Assembly: GCA_963696075.1 (NCBI GenBank)
Contig: CAVOJD010000009.1
Span: 372,001-436,000 of the forward strand
Length of the DNA: 64,000 bases
Source of the DNA: CAJQQK01 sp963696075
GTDB lineage: Bacteria; Pseudomonadota; Alphaproteobacteria; Rhizobiales; Hyphomicrobiaceae
Direction of reading: 5' to 3'
Positions 55,921-64,000 of this stretch are shown here, in pieces; position 1 is the stretch's first letter; each line of letters begins with the position of its first letter. Under the pieces are notes generated by a model that made no database searches, was not told the DNA's origin, and saw nothing but the letters and a program-made list of their open reading frames with translations. Position numbers and translations under genes: made by a program.

Positions 55921-56487
55921 TGTCAGTCCTTCGACGGCATTGGAAACATGGCAATAGAGGACGCAAAGCACGGAATAAACAATCCATGACCCATCTTCTA
56001 CTTAATCAAGTGCCCTTTTCATCGTTGTCACGAGCGGAAAATAGATGGAACATGTCGATTTGACGGGGCGGCAGGTGCCGCGAAATTGCTTGGCGCCAGG
56101 TCTACCGTTTCGATTCGTAAATTGGGAAGGAGATACTGTTTAATCGTCCGAGACGACAGGGGATCTCTGTGCCGCCGTGGCACTCGTGGATTTGGCACGC
56201 ATCGGGACCGTGGTCGTCCCCTACCTCACGGTCTTTGCCATCGATCCAGGCACTTGATTGGGGCCGTCGTTCAGGGGCGGGGCGAGATTTTAACAATTGC
56301 CGGCCGTCGTAATAACCATCTTGGGCTTCTGCTCTGCAAGAGATCTTCTAATCTTCAATCTGCTACCGACTGGACCAAAAGCCGGCAGGCAAATCATTGA
56401 TTTGCCGAATATTCATCGTTACTGCACGATCATGGGCGCGGGCAGGGCCAGACAGTGGCGCCATCGGTGCCGCAAGCGAGGCATAGA
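55921..56487. other. Intergenic stretch, no supported gene
   Basis: About 570 bp between the divergent H-NS-like and small secreted protein genes. It contains an AT-rich area (55970-56060) that probably carries both promoters. A near-palindrome ACTTAATCAAGT lies at about 55999. Open frames such as 56086-56400 show no recognisable protein. Confidence 0.4.
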
Positions 56488-56784
56488 ATGAAAACCGCCA
56501 TTTTTACGTGCATGATAGCGTTCATTATTGCGCTGACGCCGCCGCAGCCGGTCCAGGCCGCTTCTGGCAAAAAATATACTGCCAGCAAGCCGCTTCGCGT
56601 CACCGTTCGCCCAAGAAAACGACGGGGTGGCTATTCCTACAGCCGGACGGACAGCATAAGTGCCAAGGAAACGCGCCGCTTCATCGATCCGCCGAGGCAG
56701 TCCATTGGTGGGCCCTTCGACAATGGGTTTTTCTTTGAACAGCCCAGAAGCCCGTTTGGCGGATCGTCACCCTACATGCACTGA
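56488..56784 (+). CDS. Small secreted protein with 'GGPFDxGFFF...SPYMH' C-terminus
   Basis: 98 residues. The signal peptide MKTAIFTCMIAFIIALTPPQ ends near VQAA. The mature part is basic (SKPLRVTVRPRKRRGGYSYS) with a conserved-looking C-terminus IGGPFDNGFFFEQP and FGGSSPYMH. Similar small exported proteins of unknown function occur in Hyphomicrobiales; this is recalled family resemblance, not a search result. The ATG at 56488 has GAGG upstream, better than the longer frame from 56455. Confidence 0.7.
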   Translation: MKTAIFTCMIAFIIALTPPQPVQAASGKKYTASKPLRVTVRPRKRRGGYSYSRTDSISAKETRRFIDPPRQSIGGPFDNGFFFEQPRSPFGGSSPYMH

Positions 56785-56931
56785 CGGCCCCGTTGCATTG
56801 ACTTTGTTGACGGCGCAATAGAGGCGTCGAGCTTCCCGCCGGGGGTGCTGCAAACAACCGAATTGTAACCTGGAATACCCATCTCATCCCGCCGGCGCGT
56901 CCAAGTGGGCATCGTGGAGGTCGAGGCGGGT

Positions 56932-57234
56932 ATGGTGACAACAATGCCGAACGCGAGCGACGACAAGGCCTGCTGGTCTGGGGGAGTGACGCGACAGAGC
57001 CACGCGCTGGAACTCGAAGACGGCGTGTTCACCTGGAACGATCCGGAGCTTATTGCGCGGTCCCTCAAACGATCCGCCGAGGCGAGCACGAAGCGTAAGG
57101 GTACGCCCTATCAGTCGGCGATGTCGATGCTGACGTTCTACATCAACCGCGCCGGTGCGCACTTGCCGGATGACCAGCGCGCGGTGCTTGAACAGGCGAA
57201 AGCGGAATTGCGTAACTTGTTCGACTGTGCGTGA
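56932..57234 (+). CDS. DUF3175 family protein
   Basis: About 100 residues. The family core is clear: WSGGVTRQSHALELEDGVFT, DPELIARSLKRSAEAS, YQSAMSMLTFYINRAG, then LPDDQRAVLEQAKAELR. Function unknown; members are small, basic, and common in soil Proteobacteria. The ATG at 56932 has GAGG upstream; one at 56944 is also possible. Confidence 0.85.
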   Translation: MVTTMPNASDDKACWSGGVTRQSHALELEDGVFTWNDPELIARSLKRSAEASTKRKGTPYQSAMSMLTFYINRAGAHLPDDQRAVLEQAKAELRNLFDCA

Positions 57235-57485
57235 GGCAGGCGCAGCCAACTTCAGCCAGTGCGGTCGGTGCACCAGTAGATTTGTCGAACAAAGTGGACG
57301 ACGCGTGCGGCGGAGCGCCTGAGCTGGAAGGCGGGTCAGGTGGGGCGGCTTGGACGGCGGCTCGCGCAGCGCCCCCTCTCAGCAACTGGCGTGCGGTGCT
57401 GATTGCCGGGGCTGTTCCGCGGCAGTGTCGTTTCCGGCCAAGCGTGACAACGGCGGCCTCAAATGCCTGGGCGTTCCCCACATCA

Positions 57486-57740
57486 TCACGGTGTCCAACT
57501 AATCAATCCCAAGTAGGTCAGAACGAATAGGGGGCCTATCCCCACCACAAGCAAGAGGCCCGTCACTCCGAGGACAATGTCGGTTTCATGCATTTCATCG
57601 TAGCTGGCGTTTGATCGAAAGGCCTTGAAGAGGGCATTTCTGACGTTCTCCAGTCCGGGACCGACGACAAGGAGGTAGAGCAGCAACATACCAACCGTCA
57701 TCACAAGCCAGCAGAGACCCAACACAGCCAGTTCAATCAC
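57486..57740 (-). CDS. Small hypothetical membrane protein
   Basis: 84 residues from a GTG start (57738-57740) with GGGA/GAG upstream. Two hydrophobic segments (IELAVLGLCWLVMTVGMLLL and IVLGVTGLLLVVGIGPLFVL) flank a polar loop with GPGLENVRNALFKAFRSNAS. No family recognised. Position between small genes in a gene-poor area gives no functional clue. Confidence 0.5.
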   Translation of the reverse strand: MIELAVLGLCWLVMTVGMLLLYLLVVGPGLENVRNALFKAFRSNASYDEMHETDIVLGVTGLLLVVGIGPLFVLTYLGLISWTP

Positions 57741-58061
57741 GCCACTCGTCCCTACTTTTCCTGCTGCCTAGGTCGTCTTCATCTCAGCCCAATCTTGCAG
57801 ACAGAGCGAACATCTCTCTCCATAGCGGCTGTAATCGTACTCCGCCGAGTGTGTTGGTAGTCCGCCGAGTAACCCAAGCAGCGAGATGGATGTGTCTTAT
57901 CCCCATTTTCCACAGGCGCGGGACAATGCGCATTCGATGGACGCCCGCACGATGTTGCCTATTCACCAGCTTCTGGGGTCCTGACTGCGCTTGCTGGGAG
58001 TGAAGTGGCCCCGGTTGTTCGGACAGATTTTCCGCTTGAATAAGTGGATCGTCTGCCGGGG

Positions 58062-58142
58062 TTAGGCCGCCAAGCGGATCGGCGGCCTGCTCTGTTGTCC
58101 GAAGTAGGCCTCGTCCGGCGTCATGATCAGATACTCAAAGAC
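58062..58142 (-). pseudogene. Possible C-terminal remnant of an IS3-type transposase
   Basis: The minus strand encodes VFEYLIMTPDEAYFGQQSRP and five residues before a TAA (58062-58064). 'TPDEAYFG' resembles the end of IS3-family OrfB transposases. The flanking CCCCGGTTGTTCGGACAG (about 58009) resembles IS3-type terminal sequences. No intact transposase remains. The assignment rests on short motifs only. Confidence 0.3.
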
Positions 58143-58486
58143 ACCGTCAGCGTTGATGCGGTTGCGCGCGGAGAATGGTCAACGCGCGCATCTGCGATGA
58201 ACGCGATGCCATCATCGGAACAGATTTAGCCCCTAATTTGACAGGGCGTAGCGTTAAGGAGCGTGGGGGTGCGGTTTAAACACTTAGCCTTGAGGGGGAA
58301 CGAGGTCGCGGCTCACCTTTGAGCATTTAGGTTTGGCCTCGTTTGGGGCACCGCCGTTAGCCGACATCGGGGGATCGTCGGCGTAAGACCATCACGAGAA
58401 AGCGCGCGCCTCAGCCTTCGAGGCGAATGGCCATCGTGTACGGCGGTGCCTACTTACATCGGATCACAAGGTAGAGACCCCCTGCC

Positions 58487-58500
58487 TTGATCCAAATCAA
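58487..58500. promoter_or_regulatory. Perfect FNR/FixK-type box
   Basis: TTGATCCAAATCAA matches the TTGAT-N4-ATCAA consensus for FNR, Anr and FixK exactly. On the plus strand a TAGAAT -10-like hexamer follows at 58517-58522, but the spacing is about 5 bases short of a standard activated promoter. The nearest downstream plus-strand gene starts 360 bp away. Confidence 0.45.
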
Positions 58501-58863
58501 TTAGTCCCAATGCGGATAGAATGGCCTAGGCCGTAGCGTCGTGCCAGAAACTTGAGCGTGTGGTGACACCGTCGTCAGAAACCCGAAAGGGGAGAAATCG
58601 GGCATCAGACCGGCCGGGGGACTGGGCCGGTTCGTTGGGGGAGAGAGCCCATCTGACGACGATGTCTTGGTGATCATATGGGATCTGCTTAATACATTTC
58701 CAATGGATAACTCCTGGTCGTACCTGGACCGCGATCCTCCGAAAGTGCGTAATCGGCGATAGCCTGCCGGTTCAAGCGGGGGAACCGAGGGGCTAGGCTC
58801 TGGGGTTGAGAGGCGTTCCCTGCCCCAGGGCCGCAATCGCGCAGAAACGTTTGGAGGCCCCTG

Positions 58864-59091
58864 ATGCGCTTGTTCCACACCATCGTGGTTGCCGTTCTGG
58901 CGATCATCGTTCTGGCTTTCGCAATTCAGAACTTTCAGAACACGACCATCTCCCTCTTCAACGCCAAGATGAGTGCTCCGCTCGCTGTCGTGGTGGCGAT
59001 TGTCTACCTGCTTGGAATGCTGACAGGGGGAAGCGTGGTGTCGCTGTTCAGGTGGGCGGTGTCGGAGGCGACGCGGCGGCCCGAGGACTAA
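58864..59091 (+). CDS. LapA-like (DUF1049) small inner-membrane protein
   Basis: 75 residues, two helices (TIVVAVLAIIVLAFAIQNFQ and APLAVVVAIVYLLGMLTGGS). The FAIQNFQNTTISLFNAKMSA turn is characteristic of the LapA/DUF1049 (YciS-like) family, which in E. coli works with LapB to regulate LPS synthesis. No lapB homologue is adjacent. The ATG at 58864 has GGAGG six bases upstream. Confidence 0.85.
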   Translation: MRLFHTIVVAVLAIIVLAFAIQNFQNTTISLFNAKMSAPLAVVVAIVYLLGMLTGGSVVSLFRWAVSEATRRPED

Positions 59092-60238
59092 CTGGTTTGG
59101 TCCGATACATGATGCGCCTCGGGCGGCTTTGTGTTGAGCCCACCTGGTTCGGAAAAATGCCCACGCTCGGTCAACAATGCCCTAAACACCACCAATCGCC
59201 ATTTCACATCTAAACATCTGAATTGAAATAAATACATTCGAGTTGAGAGATGGCCATCTTGGTCCGGAGTGTCCCTCTTGAGGCACCCCCAGCACCCATT
59301 CCAAACGGTTCACGCGTGACCAGTGCGTTGCAGGCCGGTCGGGGATGGGACCGTGGCCGCGGAGCTGCAGGTCGGCTGTTCCGGTGTCGCGAGCCGCAGT
59401 CGTCGCTTGTAGGGGCTCCTTGGCCTAGGCATGATCAAGTGGGGTTCACGCGCGGGAGCGTCGCGAGTGCGCCGCGGCATTTTTTCATTGATCGGCCGCG
59501 GCGCGCTGCCTTCGCCGCTTCTCGGGCCTCTTGGGCGACTTCCTCCGCGTTGCAGCCTCCTGGCCAACGCGAGGATTATGCGGAACCGAGGTGCGTGACT
59601 TGCCCGTAGCCACCGGGATCGCACGCTTGCTCCGGCCGTGCTTCTTCAGAACAGCAACCTCCATCAGGCCCTCCGCTGCAAGCCTTCCGCCTATTTATCG
59701 AGAACGACATCTTCCATGGGTTGGTCAGTTTTATTGCACCGACTTGCTGGGTTTTGCACGGCCAGTAACAAGGTGCGGAGCGTGTCCAGGAGCAGCGCAG
59801 GTAAGTCCCTGTGGAGGCTTGGCTTGAACTGCGAAGGCGCATGCGAGGTGCCAAGATGTCTCAGGTCTGGCCGGGGCAAAGACCGTTAAATGGAGGTAAA
59901 GATTGGCTTGATTGGAGCGCAAAAGGTATGGCTCGCGAATTAGTTCTAATATTCACTTCGGCGCTGGCAGGCCCTTCGCTCGCGGTCATTCTTTATCTGG
60001 TCTCCTACTGAAATCTTCGTCCTCGGCGGTAATGGTGGGCGGCGATGTCGATCTCGGCTTTGAAATCGCGGGCTATGCAGTCGTGTTTAGGCAAAACGTA
60101 GCGGCGTCGGTTGAAGATCGGTTCCCTGTGATGGCCTCGCCGAGTTGCTTTCCCACATCCTTTTGATGGAGCTACTTTAAGCCCAATCGCTGGCTTGGGG
60201 ACGCCGCATTCGACTGCAGTGATCGGAACGGGACGTAT
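59092..60238. other. Gene-poor stretch with one transposase remnant
   Basis: About 1.15 kb without an intact gene. The start (59190-59245) is AT-rich. A probable IstA N-terminal remnant lies at 59485-59664. The other open frames here are short, overlap on both strands and show no motif. Confidence 0.45.
59485..59664 (-). pseudogene. N-terminal remnant of an IS21 IstA-like transposase
   Basis: 59 residues starting MEVAVLKKHGRSKRAI, which matches the helix-turn-helix N-terminus of IstA-type transposases, then VATGKSRTSV and a basic, degenerate tail to a TGA at 59485-59487. An intact IstA has over 400 residues and a partner IstB; neither is present, so this is a decayed fragment. Confidence 0.45.
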
Positions 60239-61856
60239 CTACGGGGCGGCTGGCCGCGCCGTGTCACGCGCGGCCGGGATCGCCAAAGACGGTGGCTGCA
60301 AATCTTTTCTCAATGGCTGCACATCTGGAGGCGGCGCTGTCGCGTTCGATGTCGCGCTCATCGCTTTCGCGGCATCTTTAGGATCGGCGGCTGCCGGCGA
60401 CACCTGATTGAGTGCGAGATTGTCGAACCAGGCCTCGCCGCCGATCAAGCGCTCGGATGCGGAGCGGGCGTCGTGGACAAGACTGAGGCGCTGTGCTGCG
60501 CACTCTGGTTCAGAGGGAAGCGCAAACGCAAAGCGGAATGCCTGCCAATCGGGCGTCTTCGCAATGAGTATATCCGAGCGCGCGAGGAGGCGGTCCTTTG
60601 TGGTTGGACCTGCCAGACAATGGATTTCCCATTGCAAGCCGCGTTTCGCGCTCATTTGCCCGCGGATCTGACCGACGAGTTCATAGTTTCCGGCTTCCGC
60701 TGCGAGCACCTGGCTGACCTGAATACCTTGGGCACGGCGCCCTGGGAACGACAGCAGGAGGGCGCGGTTGTCGCGATCGCGACTGTCGCGCGTGATGTCG
60801 ACAATGGCGTTGACCGCCTGACCCAGATGCCAATCGAAGGGGAGGCCACTTGGGCGGCCTTCAAAATCACCATTGTTGAGGCCACTGAAACCAGTGCCTT
60901 GAGCCGGCTCGATGTGCTTGCGCCACAGCGCGTGGGCCGATGCGATCGCGCCGCGCTGGAACAACGCATTGATGATGCTGGCTACTTCGTCATCACTGGC
61001 GGGGGCAGGGCTGCGCGCCAAGTCCTGCAACAGGCTGACAAGTTTCTCCGGGCGCGCCACGCGCGCGGCGTAGGCGGCAAGGACATTGGTGCGCCAGGGT
61101 GGTACTTGCCCCAGCGCGGCGACAAGACGGTCACGGCCGTCCGGCTCGCTATCGGCCTGGATCAAGTAATCGGTGATGTGGCGAGCCTACCGAGGATTGG
61201 TGCGCATGAGCATGTCGGCATAGGCGAGCATGCTGGCTGTGTCGCCGCGCTGATAGCTGTCGTGGATCAGCCACATCAGGGCCGTGCGTTCGCGCCGGGA
61301 AAAGCCGACCGCGGCCTCCATATTGGCGCGAATGACATCTGGGATCGTCTGCAACAGCGGCGATGAGGCGATAAGCTGTTGAGTTGTAGGGGTCCTTGCC
61401 GTGATCTGTTGTGCCCGCTGGATGATATCGGTCTTGAGGCGTGCGATCTGACGTTCAATGTCGGCGGGCGGATCGTCATCGCCGATGCCGCCTCACCTTC
61501 GTTCGACTTGTTCTGCTGCCGTCTTCGTCGCGAGCAGGCGAACCAAATCATCGCGCAGTTTTTTCGCCTCGGCCAACAGGGCGGGCGGGTTTTTCGGATT
61601 GAGGCGCAAGGCCAGCTTGGACTGGTTGCTGGCCAAGGCGTAGGGCAGCGTGCTTGTCAGGATCAGTCGCGACAAGGCCAACGCCCAGGAGACCAAGGAT
61701 GCCGGCAAGAATTGGCTTACCGGCAAGCGCACGAGCAAGGCTCGGGCGCGGCTCGCCATCATGTGTCGCGAATTTGTCTGCGTCTCGGGAACACCACATT
61801 GCCTTCCGGTCGACGGGTTTCGAAGGGTCACGGGGAGACGGCTCATCCCGCGACAT
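60239..61856 (-). pseudogene. Broken TPR-like exopolysaccharide-locus protein
   Basis: A protein-like reading interrupted three times. Start MSRDEPSPRDPSKPVDRK at 61856 (AAGGG upstream), a membrane helix (LAGILGLLGVGLVA), a frame change near 61670, then LRLNPKNPPALLAEAKKLRD typical of TPR-like proteins near O-antigen ligases. In-frame TGA at 61493-61495 and TAG at 61187-61189 follow, and the frame stays open to 60239 (WLIHDSYQRGDTASMLAYAD, then PFDWHLGQAVNAIVDI). The last 308-codon piece is open but lacks its N-terminus. Divergent from the ligase gene. Two stops plus a frameshift suggest real decay, unless the sequence is poor here. Confidence 0.6.
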
Positions 61857-61886
61857 GCGCCCTTCTAGCAGAAGCGGTTTGGCCAT

Positions 61887-62206
61887 TCGAGCAGGCAACC
61901 GTCCGATGCCGGCCGGGATTGTTGCGCGTTCACACCAGTCCCGTGCGCCAGATCAAAAAAGGTAGGTGCGGGGTTATGCCGATGCCGGGCGGGGCGTATG
62001 AGGTTGAGGGGGTCTGCCATGCGCCCGGGCGCGGCGTGTGATTAGGATCCGAGAAACGTGTTTTGGTGAGCAATGAGTTCGACCTTGAGCGTTCCGGCAG
62101 TCATCGCGGCGGCTGATGCAGGCGCTGATACGTCGGGCCCGTCGATCGGGGCCGTCGCCGGGATCTGCTGGCCGACATAAACGCCGTCGGTCGAAGGCTG
62201 GCGATT
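61887..62206. other. Divergent intergenic stretch
   Basis: About 320 bp between the broken TPR-like gene and the ligase gene, on opposite strands. Probably carries promoters for both. No protein or RNA gene recognised; a minus-strand open frame (62042-62539) mostly overlaps the ligase gene antisense. Confidence 0.4.
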
Positions 62207-63677
62207 GTGATGGCAAATCTTACAGGACTTGTCGTTGCGCTGGCGATCGTGTTCGGCGGCGGCACGCGGCAAGGCTTTTTCGGCGACACCCTCATCCAGT
62301 TGGCCGCTGTTCCCTTGCTCATCGCCGGGTTGTGGACACTCTTCAACGCCGAAGAGAAAGTGGCCGGCGCCTTGCGTTCGGCGCTTCTCATCATCGCTCT
62401 GTTCTTTGGTTTCGGCCTCTTCCAGGTTCTGCCGCTGCCGGAGGCTTTGAGGCTTTCGCTTGCCGAGTTCCCGGCTCGCGTACCCGGCGGATTTCCGGAC
62501 CTTGGCGCCGGGCTCTCGACCGTTTCGATATCCCCTCAAGCGACATGGGCGGCGCTGATTTCCGTGGTCCCGCCCGTCGCCATCTTCATCGCGGTGGCCC
62601 AGTTGCCCAATGCAGCGCGCCGACGCGTGGCATTCATCATCGTTTCATTGGGGGTGATTTCGCTGGTGCTTGGCCTGCTTCAGGTGGCGCACGGTCCAAG
62701 GGGGCCGCTGCGGTTCTATAGCATCACTAATCCCGCCGAAGCCGTCGGCTTTTTTGCCAATCGCAACCATTTCGCAGCCCTGCTGTACACAACGATCCTG
62801 GTCGCGGCTCCCTTCGTTGTTGCCGCTTCACGGGGCCTTGTTGAGCAAACGCAGCCGGGCGACAAGAGCGTCCTACGCTTTCTGTGGGCCTTCTTGCTGA
62901 TGGCGGCCTTGATGATCGGGCTGATTATGGCCCGCTCCCGCACCGGCATCGTTTTCGGCGTTGTCGCGCTCGCCACGGTTGCGTTGTTGAGCGTGTCCAA
63001 CGCTTGGCGCCAGGGTGTGAGCCGCGCGCCTGCCGGCCGCCCGAAGATGATGGTTCGCCTGATCGCTGCCCTGGTCGCGGTCACGCTCGTTGCGGGGACT
63101 GTGCTTGCCCTGCAAAGGGCTGCTCCGAGATTTGGCTTGAGCGTTGCCGACGACGTTCGCATTCCGATCTTGCTTGCGACGCTGGATGCGGCACGCGCCT
63201 ATCTGCCGTTTGGGTCCGGTCTCGGCACGTTTGTGCCGGCCTATGCAGCACTCGAGCCGACAGACGCCATCTTCTCCGCGTTCGCCAACCGGGCGCACAA
63301 TGACTGGGCCGAGTTCGCGCTTGAGTATGGGGTGGCTGGCATTGCGATCTTACTTGCCGTGCTGATCTGGATCGCGCGGCGCGGCATCGAGATCTGGCGG
63401 GGCCAATGGTCCCGCTGCATCGGTTGCAACCAAAACGCTCGCTCAAGCCAGCTGGGTTGCGATCGTGCTGGTGTTGCTGCATGCGCTGGTCGAATACGGC
63501 CTGCGCACCAGTGCGCTTGGCGCAGTCTTTGCCTTTTGTTGCGGGATCATCGCGGGGCGCGTGGAAGCCGACAAAGAGCCTGCCCAGAAGCGCAGCCGCG
63601 ACGCCCGGACGCGATCGTCATCCCCGGTCCGCTCCGGCCGACGCCGCCGCGCGGCCCGCATGGCCGGAAACGGCTGA
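62207..63677 (+). CDS. O-antigen ligase / Wzy-type polymerase family protein, one frameshift
   Basis: Multi-helix membrane protein that joins or polymerises lipid-linked glycans. Start MMANLTGLVVALAIVFGGG at a GTG (62207). The Wzy_C core is present: AEAVGFFANRNHFAALLYTT, LIMARSRTGIVFGVVALATV, and the periplasmic loop FGSGLGTFVPAYAALEP, NRAHNDWAEFALEYGVAG. Near 63409 one extra base shifts frame; the corrected frame adds ASWVAIVLVLLHALVEYGLR and ends at 63677. About 490 residues when joined. It fits the exopolysaccharide theme of the PHP phosphatase and glycosyltransferases. Confidence 0.85.
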
Positions 63678-64000
63678 TCCTGAAACCTCGGAAACGGGAT
63701 GGCGTGATTCAAAGAACTGGCCGGATGAATGGCGTGATGATGGCAACGAGGAACGGTGATTATGAGCGAAAGATCCTGATCGAGACCGTTCGCCATCTCC
63801 GCGGTGGGCTACTTGTATTAAGCGGACTGTTTTGGGGCAGTTTCGCATTTGCGGGTCTTGCGAGGAATTTGCGAAGAGCGGACGCCCATCTCACATACGT
63901 TGGTTAGTGAGAATTGTGGGTGTGGCGCAGCAGATGGCCCGAGCCGCCGTAAAAAGGTCGAGGAAGGCCACCCTTCGTTCTTCGACTTGCAATTTCGATG
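63678..64000. other. Right-edge stretch, one doubtful small ORF
   Basis: About 320 bp after the ligase gene. Only the small frame at 63737-63907 stands out. No terminator hairpin was identified. Confidence 0.35.
63737..63907 (+). CDS. Doubtful small ORF after the ligase gene
   Basis: 56 residues, MMATRNGDYERKILIETVRH then a hydrophobic stretch LLVLSGLFWGSFAFAGLAR. No family recognised and no clear ribosome site. The same frame is the uncorrected read-through of the frameshifted ligase, so it may simply be non-coding. Confidence 0.2.
   Translation: MMATRNGDYERKILIETVRHLRGGLLVLSGLFWGSFAFAGLARNLRRADAHLTYVG

Larger units (their letters stand above)
57741..58863. other. Gene-free stretch with an IS remnant and an FNR-type box
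   Basis: About 1.1 kb with no supported intact gene. It contains a 10-bp direct repeat (TCCGCCGAGT at 57841 and 57861), a possible transposase C-terminal remnant (58062-58142), a perfect FNR-type palindrome (58487-58500) and a GC-rich hairpin (58609-58631). An open frame at 58501-58878 on the minus strand is Pro-rich and unrecognised. Confidence 0.45.

Noticed and set aside
57841..57870. Two TCCGCCGAGT copies, 10 bp apart, as possible iterons or a CRISPR start
   Set aside because: Only two 10-bp copies, no array, no cas or rep genes.
62042..62539. 165-codon minus-strand open frame
   Set aside because: Mostly antisense to the ligase coding region; polar low-complexity composition.

Overview
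The window is a GC-rich stretch of an alphaproteobacterial chromosome. The gene order nuoA-N, birA, rnj, mce, DUF1467 gene, proS, lolC, lolD, dnaE, rpsB, tsf, pyrH, frr, uppS, cdsA is typical of Alphaproteobacteria. A ProRS without the editing insertion, an S2 protein with a C-terminal helix-hairpin extension, a DUF3175 protein and a small secreted 'GGPFDxGFFF' protein point to the Hyphomicrobiales (Rhizobiales). The order-level call is an inference from family resemblance, not a database result.

Layout. (1) 1-33709, all on the minus strand: complex I genes (nuoA-N) with extra genes between them, then biotin ligase, RNase J, methylmalonyl-CoA epimerase, ProRS, the lipoprotein-release ABC transporter, DNA polymerase III alpha, and the rpsB-tsf-pyrH-frr-uppS-cdsA translation/lipid block. 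(2) 33792-35126: a Bcr/CflA-type efflux gene. (3) 35385-47325: an ABC exporter, a three-gene module (degenerate ABC protein, cyclic-nucleotide-binding protein, redox-anchored cyclase-like protein) and four glycosyltransferases, probably making and exporting a glycolipid or polysaccharide. (4) 47464-53597: a complete peptide-type ABC importer operon. (5) 53789-54622: a CpsB/YwqE-like PHP phosphatase. (6) 54623-64000: gene-poor, with small genes (H-NS-like, secreted, DUF3175, LapA-like), transposase remnants, an orphan FNR/FixK-type box, a broken TPR-like gene and an O-antigen-ligase-type gene.

How the genes work together. Region 1 is housekeeping: respiration, cofactor attachment, RNA turnover and translation. 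Regions 3, 5 and 6 share an envelope or exopolysaccharide theme: glycosyltransferases, exporter, phosphatase and ligase/polymerase. The most unusual part is 37263-42394. There an ABC protein that has lost every catalytic ATPase motif, a cyclic-nucleotide-binding protein that looks intact, and a haem/2Fe-2S-anchored cyclase lacking key catalytic residues are encoded together, with the first two overlapping by four bases.

Data quality. At least ten reading-frame breaks, nine of them consistent with a single extra base, lie in dnaE (four), nuoM, nuoL, an inter-nuo gene, a glycosyltransferase, a TPR-like gene and the ligase. Several of these genes are essential, so an error-prone assembly is more likely than true gene decay. 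The TPR-like gene also has two in-frame stops and may be a real pseudogene.
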